Below are positions 9,070 to 18,769 of a stretch of DNA of 64,000 nucleotides, piece by piece. The stretch's first letter is position 1. Each line of letters begins with the position of its first letter. The translations under genes and the position numbers were made by a program. Source of the stretch: Phycisphaerales bacterium (GTDB lineage Bacteria > Planctomycetota > Phycisphaerae > Phycisphaerales > SM1A02); assembly GCA_030748575.1 (NCBI GenBank), contig JASMLR010000002.1, positions 89,939 to 153,938 of the forward strand, read 5' to 3'. Under the pieces are notes generated by a model that saw only the letters and a program-made list of their open reading frames with translations, was not told the origin of the DNA and did no database searches.

Positions 9070-12000
9070 ATGGCCATTCCTGTAGTTTCGGGACTCGCGC
9101 GCAAGGTGTTCGGCACGCGAAACGACCGGCTCGTCAAGCGGTATCTGGGCATCGTCAACAGAGTGTCTGATCTCGAAGACGAGGTTCGGACGCTCGATGA
9201 CAGCGCACTTCGAGCAAAGACCGCCGAGTTCAAGCGGCGGCATGAGGCGGGGGAGAAGACAAGCGATCTCCAGCCCGAGGCGTTCGCTGTGGCGAGAGAG
9301 GCGATGGATCGAGCTGTCGGGATTCGGACCATCTTCGATCCTGACGCCGCGTTCGATCCAAAGGTGCTCAGCGACGAGGCCAGAGCCCTCTACGAGCAGA
9401 CCAAGGCCGCGATGGACGCGGCCGAACCGCAGCCGCCGACGGGAGCGCTCCTGGGAAACACGGCGCCTGTCCCGGCGTGGATGTGGATGGACATCCCGCT
9501 GCCCCTGTATGACGCCGTGCGTGCGGTGTGGCCCGAGTCCAGGCCACCGTTCCGGGCGAGGCCATTCGACGTCCAGATCATCGGCGGCATGGTGCTGTAT
9601 GAAGGCCGCATCGCGGAGATGAAGACGGGCGAGGGCAAGACGATTGTGGCGCCGCTCTCCTGTTACCTGTCGGTGATTGAAGGTAAGCAAGTGCACCTGG
9701 TCACCGTGAACGAGTACCTCGTGCAGCGGGACCGTGACTGGATGTTCCCGTTCTTCCATGCACTGGGTATGACGGTCGGGGCGATCCACCCGCAGCACAT
9801 GCAACCGACCCAACTCAAGCAGATCATGTACCACTGCGATGTCGTGTACGGAACGACATCCGAGTTCGGATTCGATTATCTCCGCGACAACATGAAGATG
9901 TCTGTCGGCGAGCAGGTTCAGCGCAAGCGTCAGATTGCAATTGTGGACGAAGTCGACTCGACGCTGATCGACGAAGCCCGGACGCCGCTCATCATCGCTG
10001 GACCGGCGCACGACTCGCAGCCTCGATATGAACTGGCAGATCGGCTGGCTTGCCATCTGCTTGCGAAGCAGACTGAGTGGAATCGGGCCGACGAAGACGT
10101 CCAGAAGTGTCTTGTGAGAGTCTCGTCTCTTGAAGGCGACATTCGCAACGCCCGAGACCGGGCGGATGTGCCGGACCTCAAGCGTCAACTCGACGAGCAG
10201 AAGGCCGACCTGCCGAAACTTGAAACGGCCCGCGACAAGTTCACCCAGTACTACGAAGTGGAACTTGACAAGAAGCGGGCGACGTTGACGCATGACGGCA
10301 TTGCGGAGGCCCAGCGGGAGTCGGGGCTGGGATCGTTCTACGTTGGTGAGAACATCGACATGCCTCACCTGCTTGAACAGGCCATCCGGGGGCACAGCGT
10401 CTACCAGCGTGATCGCGACTACATCGTGGCCCCTGATGACCAGGGCCAGCAGAGCATCGTGATCGTCGATCAGAACACCGGCCGGAAAATGGTTGGCAGG
10501 CAATGGTCCGATGGATTGCATCAGGCGATCGAAGCCAAGGAAAGCGTTCCCATCAAGCAGGAAACGCAGACCATGGCCACCATCACCATCCAGAACTTCT
10601 TCAAACTGTACGAACGCCTCTCCGGCATGACCGGTACGGCCGATACGGAGGCGACAGAGTTCTACGAGATCTACAGTCTCGATGTCGTGGTGATTCCCAC
10701 GAACGTCCCCGTGGTTCGGGGTGATCACAACGACGTCGTGTTCCTCTCCGTGGGCGATAAGCAGGATGCCATCATCGATGAGGTGGCCCGGTTTCACGAT
10801 ATTGGACGGCCGGTACTGGTCGGTACGACGAGTGTTGAGAACTCCAAGGAGGTGTCAGACCTCCTGAAGAAGCGACACTCGATCAAGCACGAGGTCTTGA
10901 ACGCCGAGCAGCACGAGCGTGAAAGTGAGATCGTCAAGCACGCCGGCGAGCTGGGGGCGGTCATGATTGCCACCAACATGGCGGGCCGCGGCACGGACAT
11001 CAAGTTGCAGCCATTCACTCCAGGCGAGCTGGTCGAGCACTGGAAGCGGCGTGACCTCTGCCCGGCAGACGTGACTGCGGACATGCCGGAGGCCGAGATC
11101 GTCGCCAGGTGTCTTCGACACGTGGCGCCCCGCGAGACCGGAGCATCCAGGAGTGACATTGCGGCGTTGTCGGACGAGCAGGTTCGGCGGATGCTTCTGG
11201 AGGCGTGGTACGAGAAGCACTGCTATGGCAAGGAGTCAAAGGCGAAGTCGATGAGCGACGCTGCGCTTCTGGAGGCGATCGACGAGAGTGGCGCGTGCAC
11301 GCTGCACCGCCTGCGGATGTTTGACGGCGCGGAGGATCTCGGAGGCCTTCACGTGGTTGGTACGGAGCGACATGAGTCGCGACGAATCGACAACCAGTTG
11401 CGGGGTCGGTCCGGCCGGCAGGGAGACAAGGGGTCTTCGCGGTTCTTCCTCAGCCTGGAGGATCCGCTCATGAAGATGTTTGCGGGGCCGACGACCCTGA
11501 AACTGCTCAGCCGACTCGGGATGAAGGAGGGCGATGCCATCGAGCACCCGATGCTCAGCAAGGCCGTCGGTCGGGCCCAGCGGAAGGTCGAAGAGCGGAA
11601 CTTCCTGGTGCGAAAGAACATCCTTGAGTATGACGAGGTCATGGATCACCAGCGGCACGAGTTCTACGGGACCCGGCAACGCATCCTCGAAGGCCGCGAC
11701 ATCAAGGAACTCATTTTCGACCACCTTGAGCAGGCATCGCTGGATGCCGCATGGAGGTTTTACGACCCGCTCTTCCCAGCCAAGTGCATTTCCGAGTGGG
11801 TGCGAGAGCACATGTCGGTGACCATCGATCCGACGCGGCTGAAGACTTCAGATCGTGAGGATCTGCACGGCGGCATCCGGCAGTTGGCGCGTGAGGAGTC
11901 GATGTCCATTCTCCGGGTTTCGATCGGGGAGTTCCTCACCGAGGACATCGACCTTGGCGACGGCGCTCTGGCCGAACGTGACGCTCAGGCCGACGATTGG

Positions 12001-13209
12001 AAGGGGCTTGCCGACTGGATGAATGGTCACTTCGGTACGAGTGTGACCGTGGCCGATCTGGAGGGCATGGATCGCTCGACGTTGTTCGACTACATGGAAG
12101 ACGAAGCTGAGAAGGCGCTGGAGGTCATCGATCTCGGTCCGCTTGACGTCTACCTGGTCGAGGACTATCCGAAGCGGGAACTCGCCCAGTGGGTTTCGAC
12201 CCGTTTCGGAGTCGAGTTTGCGGCCGACCGCCTGCTTGAGGCGCACGAGGCCGATGCTGCAGCCGCGGTGGTGCTTGAGGCGGCTCGGACGCTCTATCGC
12301 GAGCGAGAAGTCTGCTATCCGATCGACTTCGCCATCGACATGACGACGGCCAACATTCAGTCGGACCCAGCCAAGGCGATCGGGCAGTTCTGCAATTGGG
12401 CAAAGTCGCGGTACGAGGTGGACTGGACGCCTGAGTCCCTTCCGGCGACCGATCCACAGGAGATTCGTACGGCGCTCGTCGAGATTGCTCGAACGTGGGA
12501 CGACGAGAAGATGGCCGCGAGGGCTGCCGCCGTCGTCGAGTCCGTCGGCACGGACGTCGATGCCATCGACACCTGGTTCAGGGAGACGATGGGGGCCGCG
12601 ATGTCGGAGGCGGAGCGGGAGTCGTGCGAACGTGACCCGGCCGCGGCGGCGACTGACTGCATCCGGAGAGTCATGCGGTCCGAGGTGTCGCATCTCGAGC
12701 AGTGGATCCTGCTGCAGATTCTGGATTCCTCATGGAAGGAGCATCTGCACCAGATGGACCAACTGCGAGAGTCAATCGGCTACCGCAGTTTCAGCCAGCG
12801 TGATCCTCGCATCGAGTTCAAGCGGGAAGGGGCCAACCTCTTTGAAGACATGCTGATCGCCATCCGGGACAAGGTGACGGATCTGGTGTTCAAGGCGAGG
12901 TTGCAGCCGCAGGTGCGGCAGAAGCAGCAACCACAAGCGGCGGCAGACCGAGGGCATCCTGCCGATCAAGGTGAAGCCGCGCCGCAGCCTGCACCCGAGC
13001 AGCCGGCCTCCCAGGCAGATCCTGAGCAGGAGGCCGACCGTTCCGCGGTCGCCGCTGCGGCTGCAGCCGCAAGCAAAGGGCGGCGGGTCAGAACGGGCGG
13101 CGGGGCGAAGCCGGCATCGGCCGCCGCGGCGACGGGTGTCGTAGGCCGGAACGAGCCGTGCCCGTGTGGTTCCGGCAAGAAGTACAAGAAGTGTTGCGGC
13201 GCGACCTAG
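9070..13209 (+). CDS. secA: Preprotein translocase ATPase SecA, oversized
   Basis: SecA drives protein export through SecYEG. Motifs: Walker A MKTGEGKT at 184-191, Walker B/DEVDSTLIDEARTPLII near 293, motif V MAGRGTDI near 637, LRGRSGRQGD near 777, and a C-terminal SEC-C zinc site CPCGSGKKYKKCC near 1364. At 1379 residues it is far longer than the roughly 900 of E. coli. Extra sequence sits before Walker A (about 80 residues, Pro-rich), between motifs V and VI (about 75), inside the helical wing/scaffold region (about 250, residues 955-1210), and in an Ala/Gln/Pro-rich linker before SEC-C. An AGAGGA ribosome site precedes the ATG. Motifs are intact, so it should be active. Confidence 0.97.
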   Translation: MAIPVVSGLARKVFGTRNDRLVKRYLGIVNRVSDLEDEVRTLDDSALRAKTAEFKRRHEAGEKTSDLQPEAFAVAREAMDRAVGIRTIFDPDAAFDPKVLSDEARALYEQTKAAMDAAEPQPPTGALLGNTAPVPAWMWMDIPLPLYDAVRAVWPESRPPFRARPFDVQIIGGMVLYEGRIAEMKTGEGKTIVAPLSCYLSVIEGKQVHLVTVNEYLVQRDRDWMFPFFHALGMTVGAIHPQHMQPTQLKQIMYHCDVVYGTTSEFGFDYLRDNMKMSVGEQVQRKRQIAIVDEVDSTLIDEARTPLIIAGPAHDSQPRYELADRLACHLLAKQTEWNRADEDVQKCLVRVSSLEGDIRNARDRADVPDLKRQLDEQKADLPKLETARDKFTQYYEVELDKKRATLTHDGIAEAQRESGLGSFYVGENIDMPHLLEQAIRGHSVYQRDRDYIVAPDDQGQQSIVIVDQNTGRKMVGRQWSDGLHQAIEAKESVPIKQETQTMATITIQNFFKLYERLSGMTGTADTEATEFYEIYSLDVVVIPTNVPVVRGDHNDVVFLSVGDKQDAIIDEVARFHDIGRPVLVGTTSVENSKEVSDLLKKRHSIKHEVLNAEQHERESEIVKHAGELGAVMIATNMAGRGTDIKLQPFTPGELVEHWKRRDLCPADVTADMPEAEIVARCLRHVAPRETGASRSDIAALSDEQVRRMLLEAWYEKHCYGKESKAKSMSDAALLEAIDESGACTLHRLRMFDGAEDLGGLHVVGTERHESRRIDNQLRGRSGRQGDKGSSRFFLSLEDPLMKMFAGPTTLKLLSRLGMKEGDAIEHPMLSKAVGRAQRKVEERNFLVRKNILEYDEVMDHQRHEFYGTRQRILEGRDIKELIFDHLEQASLDAAWRFYDPLFPAKCISEWVREHMSVTIDPTRLKTSDREDLHGGIRQLAREESMSILRVSIGEFLTEDIDLGDGALAERDAQADDWKGLADWMNGHFGTSVTVADLEGMDRSTLFDYMEDEAEKALEVIDLGPLDVYLVEDYPKRELAQWVSTRFGVEFAADRLLEAHEADAAAAVVLEAARTLYREREVCYPIDFAIDMTTANIQSDPAKAIGQFCNWAKSRYEVDWTPESLPATDPQEIRTALVEIARTWDDEKMAARAAAVVESVGTDVDAIDTWFRETMGAAMSEAERESCERDPAAAATDCIRRVMRSEVSHLEQWILLQILDSSWKEHLHQMDQLRESIGYRSFSQRDPRIEFKREGANLFEDMLIAIRDKVTDLVFKARLQPQVRQKQQPQAAADRGHPADQGEAAPQPAPEQPASQADPEQEADRSAVAAAAAAASKGRRVRTGGGAKPASAAAATGVVGRNEPCPCGSGKKYKKCCGAT

Positions 13210-13215
13210 CGAAGG

Positions 13216-14304
13216 TCAGGCCGGGCCACGACGCCCGGCCACCCACGGTGCTGTGAGGACGAGCCCGGCCGCCGGCACCGCCACCCAGGCCGGGCCGGTG
13301 AGAAAGCCGACGGTGCCCAGCCCGCCGGCTGCGATCAGCAGGATCGTGAACCGCGCGGCTGCATCAGCACTGATCCGGGGCGATCGCGGCAGGCACCATC
13401 CGAGGACCACGGCCGGGAAGGCGATGCCATAGGCGGCCAGCAGGCTGATGTAGGCGTCCAGCGCGAGGTCCCGCGACGTGGCCGCGGGAATGCAGGCGGC
13501 GACAAGGATGGCCGCCGTGATGAGGGCGCGGCCACCTGCGGGGTAGCCGGTGTGGACGCCCGGAAGGGTCCGCCGCTCCTTGAAGTTCGCGGCCATCGTG
13601 AAGATCGACTGGCCGAACATCCACACGAGCACGATCTCCGGCGCGTTGCCGTCGCCGATCCACCAGTAGGTGGCGGTGACGAGCAGCATGCAGAGGAAGA
13701 GCGGCCCGAGCAGCAGCGAGGTCCAGGGCCCGCGAACTTCCTGCCTTGCCCGATGAAAGGGGCCGTCCAGCCACGGGCAGATGAGAAAGCCGATCGCAAA
13801 GACCGGAAGAAACCAGGCCGCGTGCCAGAGCGATCGCTGGCCGGTCCACGCAGGCTCCGCCAGCATGTGCCCCCACTCGAGCACAACGAATGCGCCGACG
13901 CCGAACGCCGCGGTCCCCATCAGGGGCCAGAACTTCCTTGGAATCCACGACACGCCGTAGGCAATGGCAACCGACCACAGCACGCCGGCGGCGGGAAGGT
14001 CGCCACCCTCCGGGGCCAGCCACAGACCGGCCATGAAGAGGAAGAAGAGGTGAAACGCGATGGTGACGTCGATGAATGCCGCGATGGCAGCAGGGTGACG
14101 GCGACAGAAGCGGCGGGACGCCCCCGGCGATCCCAGCAGGAGCCCCATGGCGGCTGCGCCGACGCAGTTTGGTATGGCGATGAGCAGAAAGCCCGTCCAG
14201 CCGAACCACTGCATCAGGATCGTGGGCAGGAACAGGCCGATACACCACGTCCATGATGAGGCGGCGTAGAAGCTCCATCCGAGCGATCGAATGAGGTGTG
14301 GCAC
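13216..14304 (-). CDS. Multi-spanning membrane protein, unrecognised
   Basis: 362 residues from a GTG at 14304, chosen because the longer frame overlaps the upstream gene while this start leaves a 5-bp gap. About ten hydrophobic segments are visible, among them FLPTILMQWFGWTGFLLIAIPNCVGAAAMGLLLG, AFIDVTIAFHLFFLFMAGLWL and LLLGPLFLCMLLVTATYWWIG. The first helices resemble the beginning of sodium/solute symporters, but I cannot confirm the family. It follows a DUF4442-like gene and converges on secA. Likely inner-membrane; transporter function is a guess. Confidence 0.6.
   Translation of the reverse strand: MPHLIRSLGWSFYAASSWTWCIGLFLPTILMQWFGWTGFLLIAIPNCVGAAAMGLLLGSPGASRRFCRRHPAAIAAFIDVTIAFHLFFLFMAGLWLAPEGGDLPAAGVLWSVAIAYGVSWIPRKFWPLMGTAAFGVGAFVVLEWGHMLAEPAWTGQRSLWHAAWFLPVFAIGFLICPWLDGPFHRARQEVRGPWTSLLLGPLFLCMLLVTATYWWIGDGNAPEIVLVWMFGQSIFTMAANFKERRTLPGVHTGYPAGGRALITAAILVAACIPAATSRDLALDAYISLLAAYGIAFPAVVLGWCLPRSPRISADAAARFTILLIAAGGLGTVGFLTGPAWVAVPAAGLVLTAPWVAGRRGPA
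13219..13240. terminator. GC-rich hairpin between convergent secA and membrane-protein gene
   Basis: A perfect 8-bp stem (GGCCGGGC / GCCCGGCC) with a 6-base loop lies just after the secA stop and inside the last codons of the convergent minus-strand gene. There is no clear T-run on either side. It is well placed to act as a bidirectional terminator for two genes whose stops are 6 bp apart. Confidence 0.4.
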
Positions 14305-14309
14305 GGGTC

Positions 14310-14927
14310 TCAGACCGTGAGCTTGCGCCGCTTCCGGGCCTTCTTGCTGCTGCGGCTTCGAACCATGGCCTTCGGAGCGCAGTGGAAGGTCATTTCGCAC
14401 CGACCGACCCGGAGCGTGCGGTCACGCTTGGCCATGATCTGGCGAACGTCCATCGTGAGGTTCACGTTGAACTCAGTCCCGCTCTGCTTCGATGCGGCAA
14501 TCTGGTCGTGCAGGTTGTCCATGTCCACGACGTCGTAGACCGCGGGGCCGCAGCAAGGTCGCAGGAACTTGTACTTGAGTTCCTTGCAGATGACGATGTA
14601 GTCGACGCCCACCTCCGAGAAGAGAAACATGCCGCCGGCGACCTCGGAGTTTCCGAGGAGCGCCGCGCCAGCCATGGCGTTGTACCAGTTGCGGTTGACT
14701 CGCTTGAAGGGCAGGATCGCGGTGAAGCGTCCGGTGTTCAGCCGCTTCATGGAGATGCCGGACCGCCACGCGTATGGAAGCCAGATCAATGAGCAGACGC
14801 GGTGCCAGAAGTTGTTCCGCGTGCTCAGCCGGCTGAAGAAGGCCTCCATCCGAGGCCAGAGCCCTCGTGGGGGGGAGACAGTCTGGATGTCGACGCCGGC
14901 TGGGCCGGCTGCAGGTGTCATGGACAT
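14310..14927 (-). CDS. DUF4442 / hotdog-fold thioesterase-like protein
   Basis: About 205 residues from the ATG at 14927 (an ATG two codons later is equally possible). The segments WLPYAWRSGISMKRLNTGRFTAILPF, NWYNAMAGAALLGNSEVAGGMFLF and a C-terminal NVNLTMDV strand match the DUF4442 hotdog pattern, related to acyl-CoA thioesterases. The C-terminus is strongly basic (SRSSKKARKRRKL). No catalytic assignment is possible from sequence alone. It is immediately upstream of the membrane protein gene, with a 5-bp gap, so the two are probably co-transcribed. Confidence 0.6.
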   Translation of the reverse strand: MSMTPAAGPAGVDIQTVSPPRGLWPRMEAFFSRLSTRNNFWHRVCSLIWLPYAWRSGISMKRLNTGRFTAILPFKRVNRNWYNAMAGAALLGNSEVAGGMFLFSEVGVDYIVICKELKYKFLRPCCGPAVYDVVDMDNLHDQIAASKQSGTEFNVNLTMDVRQIMAKRDRTLRVGRCEMTFHCAPKAMVRSRSSKKARKRRKLTV

Positions 14928-15067
14928 TGGTGGGGATCCGGGCCCCGGGGCGGGGCGTTGGAGTCTTTTTGGAGAGGATGCATGGTACCCGTTGACCCCC
15001 CTGATGACCATGGAGATCCTGTGGGAACGCCGCCCGCCGGGCTTACGGCGTGGAAAGGACGGTCGCC

Positions 15068-15892
15068 ATGCCACTTGCCCGACTCGGAACAACTTCCTGG
15101 AGCCTTCAGCCCACGGATCCGGCGGACCTGGTGCGTCTGGTGCACGCCACCGGGCTCGAGGCCGTGCAATTGGGCTTGACGCCATGTATCCGCGATCGAG
15201 CTCACTGGGCGGGCGCCGTACCGGCGCTGATTGAGGCCGACGTGACGCTGCTCTCGGGCATGATGCAGCCCGTTGGCGAGGACTACAGCACCATCGAACG
15301 CATCAGGCAGACGGGGGGCATTCGTCCTGACAGTACCTGGGAGGCCAACGAAGCCATGGCCCGGGCGATGGCCGTGCTGGCAGCGAACGCCGGGATCGGA
15401 ATCGTCACGATGCACGCCGGGTTCATCCCCGAGGATGCGTCGGCCCCGGAACACGGCGTCATGATTGACCGCCTCCGGCTGCTCACGGACATCTTTGCCG
15501 CCGAGGGCGTGCACCTGGCGCTCGAAACCGGACAGGAGTCGGCCGAGACCCTGCTGGCTGCGATGGAGGCCATCGATCGGCCGATGCTCGGGGTCAACTT
15601 CGACCCCGCCAACATGCTCCTGTACGGCTCGGGGGATCCGACCAGGGCGATGGAACTGCTGGCGGCGCACATCATGGCACTGCACCTCAAGGACGCCACA
15701 CCGTCGCCATCGCCCGGGGCATGGGGTACGGAGACGCCGCTCGGCCGCGGCGATGTGGACTGGGACGCCTTCTTCTCCATTGCTCGAGATCTGCCCCGCG
15801 AGGTTGACGCTGTCATCGAGCGCGAGGGAGGAGACCGCCGCGTCGAGGAGATTCGCGAGGCGGTCGACTTCGTGCGAGCGCACTTCAAGTGA
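15068..15892 (+). CDS. Sugar phosphate isomerase/epimerase-like TIM barrel protein
   Basis: 274 residues from the ATG at 15068, which has AAAGGA 10 bases upstream; a GTG at 15050 is the alternative. The fold is that of xylose-isomerase-like TIM barrels: [61 protein letters not shown] and [12 protein letters not shown] carry the usual Glu, Asp and His metal ligands at strand ends. Planctomycetes have many such proteins with unknown sugar substrates. Its stop overlaps the start of a gamma-glutamyltransferase, but no metabolic link between them is evident. Confidence 0.85.
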   Translation: MPLARLGTTSWSLQPTDPADLVRLVHATGLEAVQLGLTPCIRDRAHWAGAVPALIEADVTLLSGMMQPVGEDYSTIERIRQTGGIRPDSTWEANEAMARAMAVLAANAGIGIVTMHAGFIPEDASAPEHGVMIDRLRLLTDIFAAEGVHLALETGQESAETLLAAMEAIDRPMLGVNFDPANMLLYGSGDPTRAMELLAAHIMALHLKDATPSPSPGAWGTETPLGRGDVDWDAFFSIARDLPREVDAVIEREGGDRRVEEIREAVDFVRAHFK

Positions 15893-17568
15893 GGTGCATG
15901 GCCTGGGTCCTGCTCTGCCTGACCGTTGGATCTGCGGCGGCCGATACCTATACCCGCGGCGCAGTCGCGGCAGATCATCCTGTGGCCTCGGCGTCCGGTG
16001 TCGAGATGCTCCGGCGGGGCGGCAACGCCGTCGATGCCGCTGTCGCGACAAGTTTCGCGCTCTCGGTCACGGATCCGTTCAGTTGCGGCGTGGGCGGGGG
16101 CGGGTTCATGATTGTGTCTGTTCCCGGCCCCGCAGGCGAGCGGACCAACGTGGCGCTCGACTACCGCGAGCGATGCCCCCAGGGCGTGGGGCCGACGTTC
16201 TTCGTTGACCATCCCGGCGTGTCCAGCCGCTATGGCGGCGGTGCAGTCGGCGTGCCCGGCACGGTTGCCGGGCTCTGGGAGGCCCATCAGCGGTGGGGCG
16301 TGCTGCCGTGGAGCGACTGCCTCGAGCCGGCGATTCGCGCCGCGACCCGCGGCGTCGAAGTGGGTGGCCCCTGGCTGCGGGCGGTCGAGTGGGTTCGCAC
16401 GCGGCGGGCCGACGATCCAGCGTTGGTGGGCCCTTCGGATTGGGTGTGGCGAAATCTGTGCGGCGGCGGCGATCTGCAGGCAGGCGACATCGTGCGTCAG
16501 CCGGCGCAGGCATCCCTGCTGACGATGATCGCCGCGGGCGGTCCAGGTGTCTTCTATGAGGGTGAAGTCGCCAGTGACATCGCCGCGGCCGTGCAGGCGG
16601 CCGGTGGTGTCATGACGCGAGGGGATCTGCATCGGTACGACGCAACCTGGGCCGTCCCGCTGGAAAGCGCCGTCGTCCTGGAGAAGTTTCGCCTGATCTC
16701 GATGCCACCCCCGAGCAGCGGCGGCATTGCCATGCAGCAGATTCTGGGCATTCTGGACCGCCGCATGGCGGACGTGGGAGACCCCGGGACGGCGGCGTGG
16801 TACCACCTGCTTGTGGAGGCGATGCGAAGTGCATTTGCGGATCGCGCCAGGTTCGGAGCCGATGGCACCCATGTCGCGGTGCCGATTCGCGAGATGACGC
16901 ACGCTGCCCATCTGGACTCGGCGGCCGAGGCAATTCCGTTGGACCGCGCCCGATCAAGCGCCGAGGCGGGCGTCCTGCCTCCCCCGGACGATGCGGGCAC
17001 CAGTCACTTCTGCGTCTACACGGCTGATGGATGGGCGGTTTCGTGCACGGAGACGATCAACCTGGAGTTTGGAAGTCTGGTGGCCGTTCCCCAGTGGGGC
17101 ATCGTGCTCAACAACGAGATGGACGATTTTGCCACCAGTCCGGGGAAGGCCAACGCATTCGGGCTTGTGCAGAGTGATCGTAATGCGCCGTCGCCAGGGA
17201 AGCGTCCGTTGAGCAGCATGTCACCGACCATCGTGCTTGAGCACGGTCGCGTTCGTCTGATCGCCGGCGCGTCGGGCGGGCCGAGGATCATCAACGGAAC
17301 GTTGCAGGTGATTCTGAACGTGCTGCTGCGGGGGATGTCCCCGGAAGAGGCCCTTGTGGCCCCGCGGCTCCATCACCAGTGGCTTCCGGATGTCGTGCAA
17401 CTGGAGGAGGCCTGGTCAGACGCGGGCGTCCTTGAGGCGATCGAGGGGCTTGGCCATGCAACGAAGCGTCGGCCGACAGTCGGCAAGGTGCAGATCATCG
17501 AGATTACCGAAGCGGGCATGACGCCGGCGAGCGATCCTCGCAAGGACGGCACGCCAGCCGGGTGGTAG
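15889..17568 (+). CDS. ggt: Gamma-glutamyltransferase
   Basis: 559 residues with an N-terminal signal peptide ([18 protein letters not shown]). The GTG at 15889 overlaps the preceding stop and supplies the Arg of the n-region; an ATG at 15898 is possible. The Ntn-hydrolase precursor features are [27 protein letters not shown], and the autoprocessing/nucleophile site DAGTSHFC with Thr371, followed by the small-subunit motif [11 protein letters not shown] and a [13 protein letters not shown] glycine pair. The enzyme cleaves or transfers gamma-glutamyl groups, for example from glutathione, in the periplasm. Family length is normal and all key residues seem present. Confidence 0.95.
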   Translation: MRCMAWVLLCLTVGSAAADTYTRGAVAADHPVASASGVEMLRRGGNAVDAAVATSFALSVTDPFSCGVGGGGFMIVSVPGPAGERTNVALDYRERCPQGVGPTFFVDHPGVSSRYGGGAVGVPGTVAGLWEAHQRWGVLPWSDCLEPAIRAATRGVEVGGPWLRAVEWVRTRRADDPALVGPSDWVWRNLCGGGDLQAGDIVRQPAQASLLTMIAAGGPGVFYEGEVASDIAAAVQAAGGVMTRGDLHRYDATWAVPLESAVVLEKFRLISMPPPSSGGIAMQQILGILDRRMADVGDPGTAAWYHLLVEAMRSAFADRARFGADGTHVAVPIREMTHAAHLDSAAEAIPLDRARSSAEAGVLPPPDDAGTSHFCVYTADGWAVSCTETINLEFGSLVAVPQWGIVLNNEMDDFATSPGKANAFGLVQSDRNAPSPGKRPLSSMSPTIVLEHGRVRLIAGASGGPRIINGTLQVILNVLLRGMSPEEALVAPRLHHQWLPDVVQLEEAWSDAGVLEAIEGLGHATKRRPTVGKVQIIEITEAGMTPASDPRKDGTPAGW

Positions 17569-17588
17569 TGCCGCCTAGAATGGCGGAC

Positions 17589-17882
17589 ATGCCCACCTAC
17601 CTCTATCAGGTCGTGACCGACGATGACTCCGAAGGCGAGATCTTCGAGGTCGTGCAGCCCATGAGCGACAGCCCGCTCACGAAACACCCCGAGACCGGTG
17701 AGCCAGTGACACGGATACCGGCGCTCCCGAACATCGCCGGCAAGTGGTCCGACATGAAGGGCAAGTCACAACTGAGCAACAAGAATCTCGACCGGCTCGG
17801 CTTCACCAAGTACGAGCGGGCCGGGGATGGGCACTACGAGAAGAAGGCGGGCGGGGGACCGAACGTGATTTCGGCGGATTGA
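17589..17882 (+). CDS. FmdB-like small protein lacking the zinc-ribbon cysteines
   Basis: 97 residues starting MPTYLYQVV, which matches the MPxYxYxC opening of FmdB/zinc-ribbon regulatory proteins. The usual two CxxC knuckles are absent: the protein has no cysteine at all. The TRIPALPNIAGKWSDMKGKSQLSNKNLDRLGFTKYE region is retained. An ATG at 17580 would add three residues. The gene stands alone between gamma-glutamyltransferase and the convergent tsf gene. Function is unknown; absence of ligands means it cannot bind zinc in the standard way. Confidence 0.65.
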   Translation: MPTYLYQVVTDDDSEGEIFEVVQPMSDSPLTKHPETGEPVTRIPALPNIAGKWSDMKGKSQLSNKNLDRLGFTKYERAGDGHYEKKAGGGPNVISAD

Positions 17883-17901
17883 TCGCCGGCAAGCAGTGAC
17901 A

Positions 17902-17930
17902 GCGGGAGCCGAGCGTCGCTCGACTCCCGC
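17902..17930. terminator. Inverted repeat between convergent FmdB-like gene and tsf
   Basis: GCGGGAG pairs with CTCCCGC and, after one mismatch, CGAG pairs with CTCG around a 5-base loop, giving an 11-bp stem. It lies 20 bp after the FmdB-like stop and 25 bp after the tsf stop on the other strand, so it is well placed to end both transcripts. No long T-run follows. Confidence 0.5.
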
Positions 17931-17954
17931 GTGGGAAACTGCTTGCAGATGCGT

Positions 17955-18743
17955 TCAGCCGCCGAGCGTGTACCGAACGAATCTGGTGATGGTGCATCCC
18001 TCGGGCAGGATGTCCTCGATGGTCTGGCTTTCATCGAGCACGTACTTCTGCTTGATGAGCGTGTTCTCTTCGAGGAACTTGCGGACCTTGCCTTCAGACA
18101 TCTTCTGGGCGATTTCTTCGGGCTTGCCCGACTCCTTCGCTTCCTCGATGGCCTTGGCCCGAATCTCGTCGAGTTTCTCGGCCGAGACATCCTCCGGGGA
18201 GATGGCGGCAGGGTCATAGAACGTGATGTGCTGGCAGATGCCCTTGAGCGTGTCGGCGTCCGCCTGGCCCTCGATCTGCAGGAGGCATGCACGCTTGTTG
18301 TCGTGGTGCACATACTGGCCGAAGGTCCCGCCCTCAAGCTTCTCGCCGCGTGCAAAGTTGGCATTCTCGCCGGTCTTCACGCGAATGTTGTCGATGGCGG
18401 CGGTCATCTCGTCGGTGACGGCGATGTCGCCGGTGGGGCACTCGAGGGCGGACTTGCTCACGGTGTTCATCATGTCGACGAACTCGTCGTTGCGGGCCGT
18501 GAAGTCGGTCTCTGTCAAGACTTCCACAATGACGGCGCAGCCGTCACCGATCTCGATGGCGATCCGACCTTCGCCGGTCGTCCGCTCGGTGCGGCTGTCC
18601 ATCTTGCCCTTCCGCTTGGCGCGGATCCATTCCTCGGCGGCGGTCATATCGCCGTCGTTTGCCTCAAGGGCCTGTTTGCAGTCCATCATGCCGAGCCCGG
18701 TCTTCTGACGCAGGCTCATGACGTCTTTGGCGGCAATGCTCAC
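17955..18743 (-). CDS. tsf: Translation elongation factor Ts
   Basis: 262 residues. EF-Ts is the nucleotide exchange factor for EF-Tu. The N-terminal UBA-like domain carries the hallmark LRQKTGLGMMDCKQALEAN, followed by DMTAAEEWIRAKRKGKMDSR, and the core contains the paired segments VEVLTETDFTARNDEFV and YVHHDNKRACLLQIEGQAD. The C-terminal VLDESQTIEDILPEGCTITRFVRYTLG end is typical. It is 26 bp downstream of rpsB on the same strand, the standard rpsB-tsf order. Confidence 0.97.
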   Translation of the reverse strand: MSIAAKDVMSLRQKTGLGMMDCKQALEANDGDMTAAEEWIRAKRKGKMDSRTERTTGEGRIAIEIGDGCAVIVEVLTETDFTARNDEFVDMMNTVSKSALECPTGDIAVTDEMTAAIDNIRVKTGENANFARGEKLEGGTFGQYVHHDNKRACLLQIEGQADADTLKGICQHITFYDPAAISPEDVSAEKLDEIRAKAIEEAKESGKPEEIAQKMSEGKVRKFLEENTLIKQKYVLDESQTIEDILPEGCTITRFVRYTLGG

Positions 18744-18769
18744 GGTGTTCTCTCCGATTGACTCGAGGG

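Noticed and set aside
10797-12693. Long minus-strand frames opposite secA
   Set aside because: Antisense artefacts of GC-rich secA codons; secA motifs are continuous on the plus strand.
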